NCBI RefSeq assembly: GCF_002277815.1
Contig: NZ_NKJI01000004.1
Location: 124,001 to 188,000 of the forward strand
Direction: 5' to 3'
Source of the DNA: Pseudomonas sp. ERMR1:02
GTDB taxonomy: Bacteria > Pseudomonadota > Gammaproteobacteria > Pseudomonadales > Pseudomonadaceae
DNA length: 64,000 bases
Below the pieces are notes generated by a model that was not told the DNA's origin, did no database searches, and saw only the letters and a list, made by a program, of their open reading frames with translations. Positions within the stretch are counted from its first letter, which is position 1; every line of letters begins with the position of its first letter. Positions 18,501 to 27,958 of the stretch are shown here, piece after piece. A program made the translations under genes and the position numbers.

Positions 18501-18818
18501 TTATTTGCCGAAGAAAATGACCCGGCTGAGGAAAACATAGTCTGCCTCGGTGGCCATCAGTCCGACGAGCACCAGTAAACACAACGGTGGAATCAATATG
18601 GCGTAGACCATGGCCAACCGTTCCCAGGCCATATGCATGAAGATGGAGACAATCAAACCTGCCTTCATCAACATGAAAGTAATAATCAGGAACCACCTGA
18701 GATAGCCGTGGAAGTGGAAATAGTCGACAAGATACGACATCGTACTGAGGACGAATAACAGTCCCCAGATTTTGAGGTACAAACTAATTGGATGCTGCTG
18801 ACCTTGAGCATGCGCCAT
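18501..18818 (-). CDS. Cytochrome c oxidase subunit IV (CyoD/COX4-prokaryotic type)
   Basis: A 105-residue protein from MAHAQGQQHP, with three membrane segments: LYLKIWGLLFVLSTMSYLVDY, WFLIITFMLMKAGLIVSIFMHM and MVYAILIPPLCLLVLVGLMA. This is the layout of prokaryotic subunit IV, a small assembly or stability subunit of haem-copper oxidases. It is the last gene of a five-gene oxidase operon, 13 bases after the COX3 gene. A longer reading to 18854 overlaps that gene and is less likely. Confidence 0.8.
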   Translation of the reverse strand: MAHAQGQQHPISLYLKIWGLLFVLSTMSYLVDYFHFHGYLRWFLIITFMLMKAGLIVSIFMHMAWERLAMVYAILIPPLCLLVLVGLMATEADYVFLSRVIFFGK

Positions 18819-18831
18819 CACCCGTGCTCCT

Positions 18832-19545
18832 CTACCATAAATAGAAGAAAGCAAAAATAAACACCCACACTAAATCCACGAAGTGCCAGTAAAGCCCGGC
18901 AATCTCGACGTTCTGATAGTTTCCGGAGCGCTCATAATCTCCCCGGAATACTTTCATCGCCACAATGCTGAGGTAGATAGCGCCGATTGATACATGCAGT
19001 CCGTGGAAACCGGTAATCATGAAAAAGCTGGCACCAAATTGCGCTGCCCCCATGGGGTTCCCCCAAGGACGCACCCCTTCTGCGATGAGCTTGCTCCATT
19101 CAAATGCCTGCATGCCGACGAAGGTCACACCCAAGGCAGCGGTCGCCAGCATCAGGGCAGTGGTTTTCGCGCGATCACGGCGATAGGCGAAGTTAACGGC
19201 CATGGCCATCGTGCCGCTGCTGCTGATCAGCACAAAGGTCATGATGGCGATCAGAATAAGCGGAATTTCTCTCCCGCCGATCGTCAATGCAAACACTTCA
19301 CTGGGATTCGGCCACAGGTCGGTGATGGTCATGCGTACCGACATGTAGCCGGTTAAAAAGCAGGTGAATATAAAAGTATCGCTGAGCAGGAATATCCACA
19401 TCATCGCCTTGCCCCAGGGGACCTGCTTGAAAGCGTCTCTATCCGAGGACCAGTCGCTGGCGATGCCCTCCCATCCCGGTGCAGGCGGCAAGCCTGGTGG
19501 ATTGGATGAGCCGGACTCGACTGGGGCTTGTGGAAGCGATGCCAT
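18832..19545 (-). CDS. Cytochrome c oxidase subunit III (first of two)
   Basis: A 237-residue COX3-family protein with about five to six membrane segments, including MMWIFLLSDTFIFTCFLTGYMSV, IPLILIAIMTFVLISSSGTMAMAV and the C-terminal GLYWHFVDLVWVFIFAFFYLW. The typical subunit III blocks FFMITGFHGLHVSIGAIYL and AGLYWHFVDLVW are intact. Subunit III surrounds subunit I and keeps the oxidase active. It follows a second, shorter COX3 gene after six bases, so the operon has two subunit III genes. Confidence 0.9.
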   Translation of the reverse strand: MASLPQAPVESGSSNPPGLPPAPGWEGIASDWSSDRDAFKQVPWGKAMMWIFLLSDTFIFTCFLTGYMSVRMTITDLWPNPSEVFALTIGGREIPLILIAIMTFVLISSSGTMAMAVNFAYRRDRAKTTALMLATAALGVTFVGMQAFEWSKLIAEGVRPWGNPMGAAQFGASFFMITGFHGLHVSIGAIYLSIVAMKVFRGDYERSGNYQNVEIAGLYWHFVDLVWVFIFAFFYLW

Positions 19546-19551
19546 GGTTTT

Positions 19552-20244
19552 TCACCTCAGGCCGCAGACTCTGGCGATGGCTTCATAGGTTTCTGGCGTA
19601 CTGGTCAGTAGCGCGAATAGCACAAACCAAACACCCAGTAAGTAATGCCAATAGATGGCACAGAGCTCTATGCTGGCGCCGAGTTGCGGCAACGGCACGT
19701 GATGCAGGAATTTGGCGACGATTCTGCCCCAGGCTATCAACCCACCCAGCAAGTGGACCCCGTGCACACCGGTCAACAGATAGAAGAAACTGTTGGCCGG
19801 ATTGCTGGCGACAAAGTAACCCCAGGTGACAAACTGCTGCCAGACCCAGAGTTGTCCCGTCAGAAAGGCAATTGCAAATAGCCCACCCAATACAAAGCCA
19901 ATGACCGTTGCGTCCAGTCGAGCCTGACGGGCGGCCATGCGCGACCACTGCAGTGCAATGCAACTGAACACTAGAAAAGCCGAATTCAGCCAGAGTTGCC
20001 ATGGATTGGCTAACGGCGCCAAGGGCTCTGTCAGGGGTCGCCAGTCGGCCATTTGTGAGCGGGCGACAAAGGCGATCAGGAAGAGAAAGAATAACGAGCT
20101 CACCACGGCCAGAAACAAGCGCAGGCCTATTTTTGCGGTTTGGCTTCTATCGGCACCCTCGGGGGCCTGAATACCTTCAGGGTCACGACTCCAACTGCCA
20201 CCGGGGTCAGCGCCGTCGGCGTTTCTCAAGAACAGTCTGTTCAT
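19552..20244 (-). CDS. Cytochrome c oxidase subunit III-like protein (second of two)
   Basis: A 230-residue COX3-family protein with a hydrophilic N-terminus of about 35 residues, then membrane segments LFLAVVSSLFFLFLIAFVARS, WLNSAFLVFSCIALQW and VIGFVLGGLFAIAFLTGQLWVW. The conserved blocks are FFYLLTGVHGVHLLGGLIAWG and CAIYWHYLLGVWFVLFALL. Its ATG overlaps the coxA stop (ATGA), so it is coupled to subunit I. It is more divergent than its neighbour and may replace it or form part of a modified oxidase. Confidence 0.88.
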   Translation of the reverse strand: MNRLFLRNADGADPGGSWSRDPEGIQAPEGADRSQTAKIGLRLFLAVVSSLFFLFLIAFVARSQMADWRPLTEPLAPLANPWQLWLNSAFLVFSCIALQWSRMAARQARLDATVIGFVLGGLFAIAFLTGQLWVWQQFVTWGYFVASNPANSFFYLLTGVHGVHLLGGLIAWGRIVAKFLHHVPLPQLGASIELCAIYWHYLLGVWFVLFALLTSTPETYEAIARVCGLR

Positions 20245-22018
20245 GTTTTCACGTCCACTATCTTGGTTCCCGCACTGAGTTGCCGCAGTTGCTCCAACTC
20301 CTCGGCGGAGACCGTTTGCGGAACAAAATCCTGCTCGATCCCCGGCACACTGTAGTCATAGGCCCAGCGATGCACGACCGGCAGCTTCTCTCCCCAGTTA
20401 CCGTGTATCGGCGGGGTGTTCGGCGTTTGCCATTCCAGACTGGCCGCGCCCCAGGGATTACTGCCTGCGGGTTTGCCTTTAAATGCACTCCAGGCCAGGT
20501 TGAACAGGAACAGCAGTTGGGAAACGCCGACGATCAATGCGACCACCGTAATGAAGGCATTCAAATCGTGCGCCGACTGCGGAATGAACGCGTAGTTGTC
20601 GTAGGCGTAGTAGCGGCGTGGCATGCCCTGAAAACCCAGATAGTGCATGGGGAAGAAGATGGCGTAGGTGCCCAGAAAGGTAATCCAGAAATGCAGCTTG
20701 CCCAGGATGTCGTTCGTCATGCGGCCGGTGACTTTCGGGAACCAGTGATAAATGCCGCCGAACACCACCAGTACCGGCGCGACCCCCATGACCATATGAA
20801 AATGGGCGACGACAAAGTAGGTGTCCGAGAGCGGAATATCCACAATCACATTGCCGAGAAACAACCCGGTCAGACCACCAACCAGAAAGGTGACGATAAA
20901 GGCCAGGGCAAACAGCATCGGCACGGTCAGATGAATGTCGCCCTGCCACAGCGTCAGTATCCAGTTGTAGACTTTCAGTGCGGTCGGCACCGCGATGATC
21001 AAAGTGGTTACGGCGAAGAAAAAGCCAAAGTACGGGTTCATTCCGCTGACATACATATGGTGCGCCCAGACCACAAAGCTGAGTACGCCAATTGCAATAA
21101 TGGCCCACACCATCATTCGATAGCCGAAGATATTTTTACGAGCATGCGTGCTGATCAGGTCGGAGACCAGACCAAACGCGGGGAGAGCAACGATGTAGAC
21201 CTCCGGGTGGCCGAAGAACCAGAACAGATGCTGGAACAGTATCGGGCTGCCACCTTGGTGATCGAGCTGCTGCCCCAGCGAGATCATCGCCGGCATAAAG
21301 AAACTGGTGCCCAACAGTTTGTCGAACAACATCATGACCGCACTGACAAACAACGCCGGGAAAGCCAGCAAGGCCATGATCGAGGCCATGAAGATTCCCC
21401 ATACGGAGAGCGGCATGCGAAACAAAGTCATGCCGTGCGTACGTGACTGCAACACCGTGGTGACGTAGTTCAACCCGCCCATGGTGGTTGCAACAATAAA
21501 AATCGCCAGAGAGACAAGCATCAATATGATGCCCCACTCAGTCCCCGGTGTACCTTGGGTAATGGACTGTGGCGGATAGAGCGTCCAGCCCGAGCCGGTG
21601 GGCCCCCCAGGGACAAAAAAACCGGCGAGCAACACCAGCACCGCCAGCAGATAGGTCCAGTAACTCAGCATGTTGACGTAGGGGAAGACCATGTCTCGGG
21701 CGCCCACCATCAGTGGGATCAGATAGTTGCCGAAGCCCCCAGAAACAAGGCCGTCAGCAAGTAAATGACCATGATCATGCCGTGCATGGTCATTGCCTGA
21801 TAGTAAGTACTGGCGTCCATGAACGCCAAACTACCGGGGAAGCCTATCTGTATGCGCATCAAGTCGGACAACACCAAGGCGATAAGACCCACGAATATAG
21901 CCGTCAGGGAATATTGAATGGCTATGACCTTGTGGTCCTGACTCCAGATGTATTTGGTCAGGAAGCTTTTAGGCTCGTGCAGTGCTTCTATTTCGGCTTG
22001 CTCCGCATAGGCCATCAC
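20241..22018 (-). pseudogene. coxA: Cytochrome c oxidase subunit I, one-base frameshift
   Basis: Two adjacent reading frames together make a subunit I of about 592 residues. The first (21719-22018) ends YLLTALFLGASATI; the second resumes with MVGARDMVFPYVNMLSYW. Adding one base to the run of five C at 21736-21740 (G on the coding strand) restores LFLGGFGNYLIPLMVGARD, the canonical text. The rest is intact: the CuB/tyrosine motif FFGHPEVYI, SDTYFVVAHFHMVM with the haem ligands, and twelve or so membrane segments. Subunit I reduces O2 and pumps protons. Either the gene is broken or a base was lost in sequencing; see findings. Confidence 0.88.
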
Positions 22019-22056
22019 GTCATCCTCCTGCCGAAGTTTCGGTGTATTTCTGGCGG

Positions 22057-23510
22057 TTACGGCTGCTTCCCTGGCTCAGCCTTGCTCGCTTCAGCGTCGG
22101 CATTCGCTTTGGATTTGATAAAAGCGATCAGTGCGTTCAACTCCTTATCGCTCGGAGTAAAGGCCGGCATGACGGCTGCATAGCCCTTGACGATTTTGGC
22201 AGCGGGATTAAGAACCGATTCTTTTACATAACCCTCATCGACCTTTATCCCCGTACCATCGGCAAGGGTTTCTGTCTTGCCATACAGGCCCTGCCAGGTG
22301 GGGCCGACGCCCTTGTTACCATCGACACTGTGGCAGGCCAGACAGCCGAGCGATTGGGCCAGCTGTTGTCCCTGCGCCACCAAGTCCTCGCCTGGACCCG
22401 ACGCTTGCGGCGCAACACCCAGTGATTTGATCAGGGCGATGAGTGCACCCAGTTCATCGTCATTGAGAGTATAGGCCACCATGACCGGCGGGTAGCCCTG
22501 TACCAGGCGGGCCTGCGGAGTGAGGATCGACTCTTTCAGGTAGGCCTCATCGACCAGCACGCTGGTGCCATCGGCAAGTGGCTCAGTGCGGCCGAACAGC
22601 CCCTTCCATCCCGGGCCGAGACTGGTACTGCCATCCTGGCTATGGCAGGCACCGCAGCCGTATTTTTCGGCCAACTGGCGGCCTTTTTCCAGCACGCTGT
22701 CCCGACTGGGCCTGGCAGCTGTCGCTAATGTCTGCGCAAAAGTCGGTTGGCCTTTTAGCCATTGATCGAAGACGTCCTGTTCTTCCACGATCATATGGCC
22801 GCGCATGTTGTAATGACCTACACCACAATATTCAGCGCAAAGGACTTCATATTTCCCGGTTTTAGTCGGTGTAAACCAAAAGTACGACACCATCCCTGGC
22901 ACCATATCCATCTTGCTGCGAATTTGCGGTACATAGAAGTCGTGCAGAGTGTCTTTAGAGCGCAGTAAAACTTTCACCGGCCGATCGAGCGGAAGGCGAA
23001 CTTCATTACTTATTACAAGCACATCGTCCTGCCCTGCAGGATCCTTGGGATCAAGGCCGAGGGATTGGCGGAATCAATAAACTTAATATCCGACTTGCCC
23101 AGCTTCCCGTCTTGCCCGGGAAATCGAAAGGCCCACTGCCACTGCTGGGCAATCACTTCAAGTTCATAAGCATTTTTCGGCACGCTGATGAAATCATTGT
23201 AAACAACCAGACCTGGCGCCAACATCGCGGCAATACCTATCGAGGTAACAATAATCAACCATAATTCCAGCTTCTTATTTTCTGGCTGGTAGGCCGCCTT
23301 ACGACCCTCTTTGTGACGATAACGCATCACGGCTATCGCCATGAATACCGTGATGGCGATGAAAAATATTCCGCTAATGATCAGGGTAATGAACAGCGTG
23401 GTGTCTATTGATCCCCAGTTGGACGCTGCCGGTGTTGCATGCCAAGGCGCTAGTATATGAAAGAGCACTGAGCCAATAACGATTAGAATCAAGATAATTG
23501 CTATTGCCAT
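22057..23510 (-). pseudogene. coxB: Cytochrome c oxidase subunit II with two cytochrome c domains, one-base frameshift
   Basis: Frames 23013-23510 and 22057-23022 join into about 484 residues if one base is added at the GGG at 23061-23063 (C on the coding strand); the repaired text reads SANPLGLDPKDPAGQDDVLVIS. The N-terminal part has three hydrophobic helices. The CuA site is intact: HDFYVP and C-A-E-Y-C-G-V-G-H-Y-N-M. Two cytochrome c domains follow in tandem, with haem motifs CGACH and CLACH and similar downstream text (KESIL.P / KESVLNP, GYPPVM / GYAAVM), showing internal duplication. It accepts electrons for CoxA. It is the first gene of the operon; a GAAGAG site precedes its ATG. Confidence 0.87.
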
Positions 23511-23535
23511 TTTCTCTTCATCCTATTCCTGTTGC

Positions 23536-23766
23536 TCATTGGTTATGCGCAAGCATCGCCACTGACGTCCAGGCAGGGCAGACAAGTACCACCCGTGGTG
23601 GCAAGTCAGTAAAAAGTATAGTGCCATCGGGTTTTGCCGTGAGGTTGGCAAGCGAGAGCCGGTTGCCAGCTATACTCAATTTCAGATTACGGACGGCAGT
23701 GATCGGCCAGCTGCGACCCCAAAAGTCGAATCCTGCCCATGCGTAATGATCAGATAGTGAAGGCAT
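23536..23766 (-). CDS. Possible small protein upstream of coxB
   Basis: A 76-codon frame (MPSLSDHYAWAGFDFWGRSW...) ends 26 bases before coxB on the same strand. The ribosome site is weak and no family is recognised. It could be the first gene of the oxidase operon or only leader DNA. If not coding, the 300-base gap 23511-23812 holds the two divergent promoters. Confidence 0.3.
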   Translation of the reverse strand: MPSLSDHYAWAGFDFWGRSWPITAVRNLKLSIAGNRLSLANLTAKPDGTILFTDLPPRVVLVCPAWTSVAMLAHNQ

Positions 23767-23812
23767 TGAGAAGAGACAGAGCCAATCCAGCAGCCCCGAC
23801 GGAGGTTTCGTC

Positions 23813-24151
23813 ATGAGTAACCTGACGCTCGAAGGCAGGTGCAAAACCAGCACCGACCAAAAATCCACCCCAATGGGTGAGATCCATTTTTACGTCGACG
23901 GCCCCCTCCATCTACGGCTGGAGGAAGCTGAAGAACGCCTTCAGAAAACCCATGAGCCTGAAATGATGGTCGATGTCGACATGGGCACTTTGAACTTGAT
24001 CTTGCCAGAGGGGTACAGCCCCTTGTCCGACTGTCAAATGCGCGTCTATTTGCACCACGACCGTGGTCAGTTCCATCTGGTCGGGCACCGAGCGAGCGAT
24101 GGCAGTTTGATCTATTCCAACGTGGTTTTGATTGATCAGTTGCTTGAGTGA
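23813..24151 (+). CDS. Hypothetical protein divergent from the oxidase operon
   Basis: A 112-residue soluble protein, not recognised. It is acidic with a helical stretch LHLRLEEAEERLQKTHEPEMMVDVDMG and a beta-rich second half, LNLILPEGYSPLSDCQMRVYLHHDRGQFHLVGHR. There is no signal peptide or membrane segment. A good ribosome site (GGAGG) precedes the ATG, which favours a real gene. It converges with the ECF permease gene, 53 bases apart. Confidence 0.6.
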   Translation: MSNLTLEGRCKTSTDQKSTPMGEIHFYVDGPLHLRLEEAEERLQKTHEPEMMVDVDMGTLNLILPEGYSPLSDCQMRVYLHHDRGQFHLVGHRASDGSLIYSNVVLIDQLLE

Positions 24152-24203
24152 AACGCTGGAAACAGAGTATGGGATCGTCAGCATTTGGCGGATTTGAAAG
24201 GAA

Positions 24204-24893
24204 TCAAGACTTGGGATCGTCGTCCTTCCAGGGCGCCGACAGATAGCGCGTGCGGTTGAAGGTCTCCAGCCACTCAGGGCAGAACACCACCAACGCGCTA
24301 ACCACCATGCCATTGATGAATGCCTCGGGAAAAATGATCAACCACAGGTAACCGACAAAATCTTCCAGCCAATAGGGCATGGCAAAACGCTCGTTGAACC
24401 ACAGCAACCACAACGCCAGCAACAGGCACAGCAACGCCGACAGCGCCGCCGCAAAAAAACCGGAAACGAAGATATACACAAAGGGATTACGCGGCTGCGC
24501 GCGCTCTACCAGGATCGCGCAACACTCAGTGATCAGCACCGGCAACAGAATCAACAGCGCGCCATTGACCCCCATTGCAATCAGGTCCTGACGGCCGAGC
24601 AGCATCAGTCCGGTTTGCGCCACCAGGCCGCCGACAATTGCCAGCGGCCAGTCGAGCAACAGCGTCACCGCGGTCATGCCGATGAAGTGATAGGACACGC
24701 CGGTATCGAAATCCCGTCGCACCAGCCACAGCATAAACAGCGCGAACACTGTGCCTAACAGCAAATGCTGACGACGGCTGTCGGTAAACAACTCAACCCA
24801 GGGTGCGCGGCAGATCGCCCAGATCAGTACTGGCCCATAGATCAGCCACCCCACCGTGAGGGTTTCGGGTGACAGTAACTCGGCGCCGATCAT
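24204..24893 (-). CDS. ECF-type (CbiM-like) membrane permease
   Basis: This 229-residue membrane protein has six or more hydrophobic helices, among them LTVGWLIYGPVLIWAICRA, LLLGTVFALFMLWLV, WPLAIVGGLVAQTGLML and LSALLCLLLALWLLWF. The motif SYHFIGMTAVTLLLDWPLAIVGG and the C-terminal FPEAFINGMVVSALVVF match the CbiM-like energy-coupling factor family, often linked to cobalt or nickel uptake. No CbiN, CbiQ or CbiO genes are nearby, so it may act alone or with distant partners. Start ATG 24893 is chosen; GTG 24905 is also possible. Substrate unknown. Confidence 0.7.
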   Translation of the reverse strand: MIGAELLSPETLTVGWLIYGPVLIWAICRAPWVELFTDSRRQHLLLGTVFALFMLWLVRRDFDTGVSYHFIGMTAVTLLLDWPLAIVGGLVAQTGLMLLGRQDLIAMGVNGALLILLPVLITECCAILVERAQPRNPFVYIFVSGFFAAALSALLCLLLALWLLWFNERFAMPYWLEDFVGYLWLIIFPEAFINGMVVSALVVFCPEWLETFNRTRYLSAPWKDDDPKS

Positions 24894-24991
24894 GGCGGGG
24901 CACACTCCCTTGTCTTGCCGAAGGAGAACAGGTCCTCAGTTTACACCGCCCATTGTGTCCCCTTCGACTTCAGGTGGGACGCACATCACAC

Positions 24992-25093
24992 TGTAGGAGC
25001 GAGCTCTGCTCGCGAAAAACGTCCGGATAAGGCGATCATTCAGACAGCACGCGTTATCGTTATCGTCCATAGCAAGCAAGTATCGCTCCTAAA
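24992..25093 (+). repeat. Degenerate paired REP
   Basis: The left arm TGTAGGAGCGAGCTCTGCTC is well preserved; the right arm (AGCAAGCAAGTATCGCTCCTAAA) has several changes and no longer pairs perfectly. It occupies a third of the 300-base gap before the DUF2790 gene; the rest is that gene's promoter region. Confidence 0.7.
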
Positions 25094-25206
25094 GGCCGCA
25101 CGCGATTGTTACATTTCCTGCAAGGCTGAATCAGCCCAAACCCCCTTTATCACTCGCGGCCAAAGTCTAAACTTCAGATATCAGAATCACCCCCGAGCGA
25201 ACAAAA

Positions 25207-25443
25207 ATGAAAACCTTGACCAGCCTGTTTCTGACCCTAATCGCCACTTGCGCAATGGCCAACGAGCAAGCGGCTACACCGTACAACCCGACGCAGCCGC
25301 TGGACATCGCCAAGGTAGTTTCCGTGTCGAATACCGCGACCGCGTGCGGGGTTGTGCCAGCGACCATGGTGTATGTCGATCATCAGGGTCAGACCCATCG
25401 AGTGAAATACGAGGTTATGGGTGATTGCACGAGCGACCTGTGA
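25207..25443 (+). CDS. DUF2790 small exported protein
   Basis: This 78-residue protein has a signal peptide (MKTLTSLFLTLIATCAMA) and the DUF2790 core: LDIAKVVSVSNTATACGVVPATMVYVDHQGQTHRVKYEVMGDC. Two cysteines may form a periplasmic disulphide. Pseudomonads have several paralogues, often regulated by metals or stress; the function is unknown. It converges with benF, with only eight bases between the two stops. Confidence 0.85.
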   Translation: MKTLTSLFLTLIATCAMANEQAATPYNPTQPLDIAKVVSVSNTATACGVVPATMVYVDHQGQTHRVKYEVMGDCTSDL

Positions 25444-25451
25444 TCAGTTGC

Positions 25452-26720
25452 TCATAGCAGCGTCCAGGTGTAACTGAGGATCAGACGGTTTTCGTCGATA
25501 TCACTGCGGTAGTTGGAACGCGCCATCGCATTGCGCACACGGATGCCCAGGCCTTTGAGACTGCCACTCTGCAGCACATAGCCAATATCCAGATCACGCT
25601 CACGGTCCTTGCCTTCGAACCCTTTGCCAGTGTCGACATTGTTGCCGGTGATATAGCGCACTGTGCTGGTCAGCCCCGGCACGCCGAGCGCCGCAAAGTC
25701 GTAGTCGTAACGCGCCTGCCACGAGCGTTCATCGGTGAAAGCGAATTCATAGGTGGGCACTTCGTTGCCCAGCGGTGAGATGTTGGCAAAGACCCGCGGA
25801 AAAGCGCTGTCGCCGAACATGCCCTGATAGCCGACATAAAATGTGTGGCCGCCGCGTTTGGCCGACAGTAGGGAGAAGAACGCCCGGTTGTCGATGTTAC
25901 CCAGCAGTTTTTTGCCGTCTTCGCGCGAATCGTAGTAACCGAGGTTTGCGCCCAAGGTCCAGTCGCCCAATGGCTCGCTGTGCTTGAGGCCAAGAAAGCG
26001 CTGGTTGTAGATATCTTCCAGTTGCCCGAACCAGGCGCTGACCGAGCTGCGTTTGTCGTTGAAGACGTAATCGGCACCGGCAAAATTGAAGCCGTCACTA
26101 CTGACCTGCCGTTGCGGTACATGACCGAGCATCGCCTGCATTTTTTCATCGCCGGCTTCATTGCGCAGGCTGGTTGAACTCAGGTGACCACCCTGCAAAG
26201 TCAGGCCGTTGATCTCATTGGAGCTGATGCTTGCACCCTGGTAACTGGGCGGCAGCAGACGTATATCACTGAACGCCAGCACCGGCAGGTTGGGCTGCAG
26301 CTCACCCACTTTCAGCTCGGTTTTGGAGTAACGCGTTTTAAACGCGCCCTCCAGACGGCTGTAATCATTCGCCGCGCGCCCATCCCCCTGCACCGGCAGC
26401 AAACCGGTATTGACCCGGTCCGGGCTGCTGTCGAGTTTGAGGCCGAGCAGGCCGATCACATCCACACCGAAACCGACTGGACCCTGGGTGTAACCGGATT
26501 TGACGTTGAGGATGAAGCCCTGCGCCCACTCTTCAGCCTTCGATTGCTGGTTAGTCCCGACGATGTCGGAAAAGTCCCGGCTGAAGTAGTAATTGCGCGC
26601 TTGCAACGTGGCCGAGGTGTCCTCGATGAAGCCGCCCTCGGCGGCTGTCGCGCCGGTGGAGAAACTCGAGACGACCGCCATGGACAACACTGAACCGGTT
26701 GTTGGAAGAATCTGTTTCAT
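25452..26720 (-). CDS. benF: OprD-family outer-membrane porin, benzoate type
   Basis: A 422-residue protein with a signal peptide and the OprD layout: [20 protein letters not shown] at the start of the barrel, then repeated beta strands ending in the aromatic-terminated YTWTLL. OprD porins are 18-stranded channels for small anions or amino acids. Its place as the last gene after benK and benE identifies it as the BenF benzoate channel. An A-rich motif that fits a Crc/Hfq site overlaps its leader. The final strands look complete. Confidence 0.87.
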   Translation of the reverse strand: MKQILPTTGSVLSMAVVSSFSTGATAAEGGFIEDTSATLQARNYYFSRDFSDIVGTNQQSKAEEWAQGFILNVKSGYTQGPVGFGVDVIGLLGLKLDSSPDRVNTGLLPVQGDGRAANDYSRLEGAFKTRYSKTELKVGELQPNLPVLAFSDIRLLPPSYQGASISSNEINGLTLQGGHLSSTSLRNEAGDEKMQAMLGHVPQRQVSSDGFNFAGADYVFNDKRSSVSAWFGQLEDIYNQRFLGLKHSEPLGDWTLGANLGYYDSREDGKKLLGNIDNRAFFSLLSAKRGGHTFYVGYQGMFGDSAFPRVFANISPLGNEVPTYEFAFTDERSWQARYDYDFAALGVPGLTSTVRYITGNNVDTGKGFEGKDRERDLDIGYVLQSGSLKGLGIRVRNAMARSNYRSDIDENRLILSYTWTLL

Positions 26721-26722
26721 CG

Positions 26723-26742
26723 TTTTTTCTCTTATTTTTATT
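26723..26742 (-). promoter_or_regulatory. A-rich Crc/Hfq-like motif before benF
   Basis: On the minus strand AATAAAAATAAGAGAAAAAA lies immediately before the benF ATG and includes AATAAAAA, matching AANAANAA. It overlaps the end of benE. Its position over the ribosome site would allow catabolite repression of porin synthesis. Inference from motif. Confidence 0.45.
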
Positions 26743-27958
26743 GATCGACAGGTAGTAGAGCTTTGGCCTCAACCCTTTCGCTGCGAGGGAGGGGGCGACG
26801 GGCGTTCAGCATCAAGTGGGTGACCATGCCGAAAATCAGCCCCCAAAAAGCCGCGGACAAACCCAACAGCGACATGCCCGATGCAGTGGTGAGAAAGGTC
26901 ACCAGCGCGGCTTCGCGATCACTCGGCACCGCCATCGCGCCAGCCAATGCCCCGGCAATTGCAGCGAACAGCGCCAGCCCGGCAAGCGCCGCGATCAGTT
27001 CTTTGGGGAACGCCGAAAACAGTGAAACCAGCGTGGCGCCGAAGATGCCAAGCAGCAGGTAAAACAGGCCACCTACGACCCCGGCCACATAGCGCCTGGC
27101 GGGATCTTCGTGAGCCTCGCGGCCAGTACAGATAGCCGCGGTAATCGCCGCCAGATTCAGCCCGTGGCAACCGAACGGCGCCAAGAGCGCCGTACCCAGT
27201 GCGCTGCCGGCAATGATCGGCCCCGCAGGTGTTGGGTAACCGCTGGCGCGCAACACCGCCATGCCAGGAACGAATTGGCCGGTCAGCGCCACCATCACCA
27301 GCGGCAAGGCAATGTTCAGCGTCGCGCTCAGGCTGAATGCCGGCGTGATCCACACCGGCGTGGCCAATCCGATGACCAACGCTTCGGTGTGCAGATCGCC
27401 GGCGAGAAAAGCCGTCGAGCAACCCACCAGCAGTACCATCAGCACGGCATAACGCGGCATCAGTCTTTTGCAGACCAGGTACGTGGCAAACATCGCCAGC
27501 ACCAGCAACGGCTTGCTCTGCAACGAGACAAACAACCCGGTACCGAATCTGAACAGAATCCCCGCCAGCATCGCCGCCGCAACCGCTGCCGGCAGCTTGC
27601 CGATGATCCGGTCAAACGCCCCCGATACCCCGACCAGAAAAATGATCAGGCTGCTGACCAGATAAGCGCCCACGGCCTCCGCCATGGAGATCCCCGGCAG
27701 CAACGCCACCAGCAACGCCGAGCCCGGCGCCGACCACGCAATGATCACCGGCACGCGGTAACGCAGGCTCAAACCGATGCCAAGCACAGCGCTGCCGATC
27801 GAAATCGCCCAGACCCACGACGACAGCACTTCCCGTGACAGGTGTGCGGCGTCGGCGGCCTGAAAAATAATCACCAGCGGGCCTGCGTAGGAAATCACCG
27901 TGGCGATGAATCCGGCGACCGCAGCAGACAGGGAAAAGTCCCGAATTAACGTTTTCAT
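26738..27958 (-). CDS. benE: Benzoate/H+ symporter, BenE family
   Basis: A 406-residue membrane protein with about twelve helices and BenE-family text: [80 protein letters not shown] and [22 protein letters not shown]. BenE imports benzoate with protons across the inner membrane. Its start overlaps the benK stop (ATGA). benF follows 17 bases later. Together with BenK it gives two inner-membrane carriers for the same substrate class. Confidence 0.93.
   Translation of the reverse strand: MKTLIRDFSLSAAVAGFIATVISYAGPLVIIFQAADAAHLSREVLSSWVWAISIGSAVLGIGLSLRYRVPVIIAWSAPGSALLVALLPGISMAEAVGAYLVSSLIIFLVGVSGAFDRIIGKLPAAVAAAMLAGILFRFGTGLFVSLQSKPLLVLAMFATYLVCKRLMPRYAVLMVLLVGCSTAFLAGDLHTEALVIGLATPVWITPAFSLSATLNIALPLVMVALTGQFVPGMAVLRASGYPTPAGPIIAGSALGTALLAPFGCHGLNLAAITAAICTGREAHEDPARRYVAGVVGGLFYLLLGIFGATLVSLFSAFPKELIAALAGLALFAAIAGALAGAMAVPSDREAALVTFLTTASGMSLLGLSAAFWGLIFGMVTHLMLNARRPLPRSERVEAKALLPVDQ

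Noticed and set aside
20001..21446. 481-codon plus-strand frame opposite coxA
   Set aside because: Antisense to the oxidase genes and rich in His, Gln and Arg; no domain.
23498..23746. 82-codon plus-strand frame before the gene at 23813
   Set aside because: Starts inside coxB on the other strand, lacks a ribosome site, and has no recognisable content.
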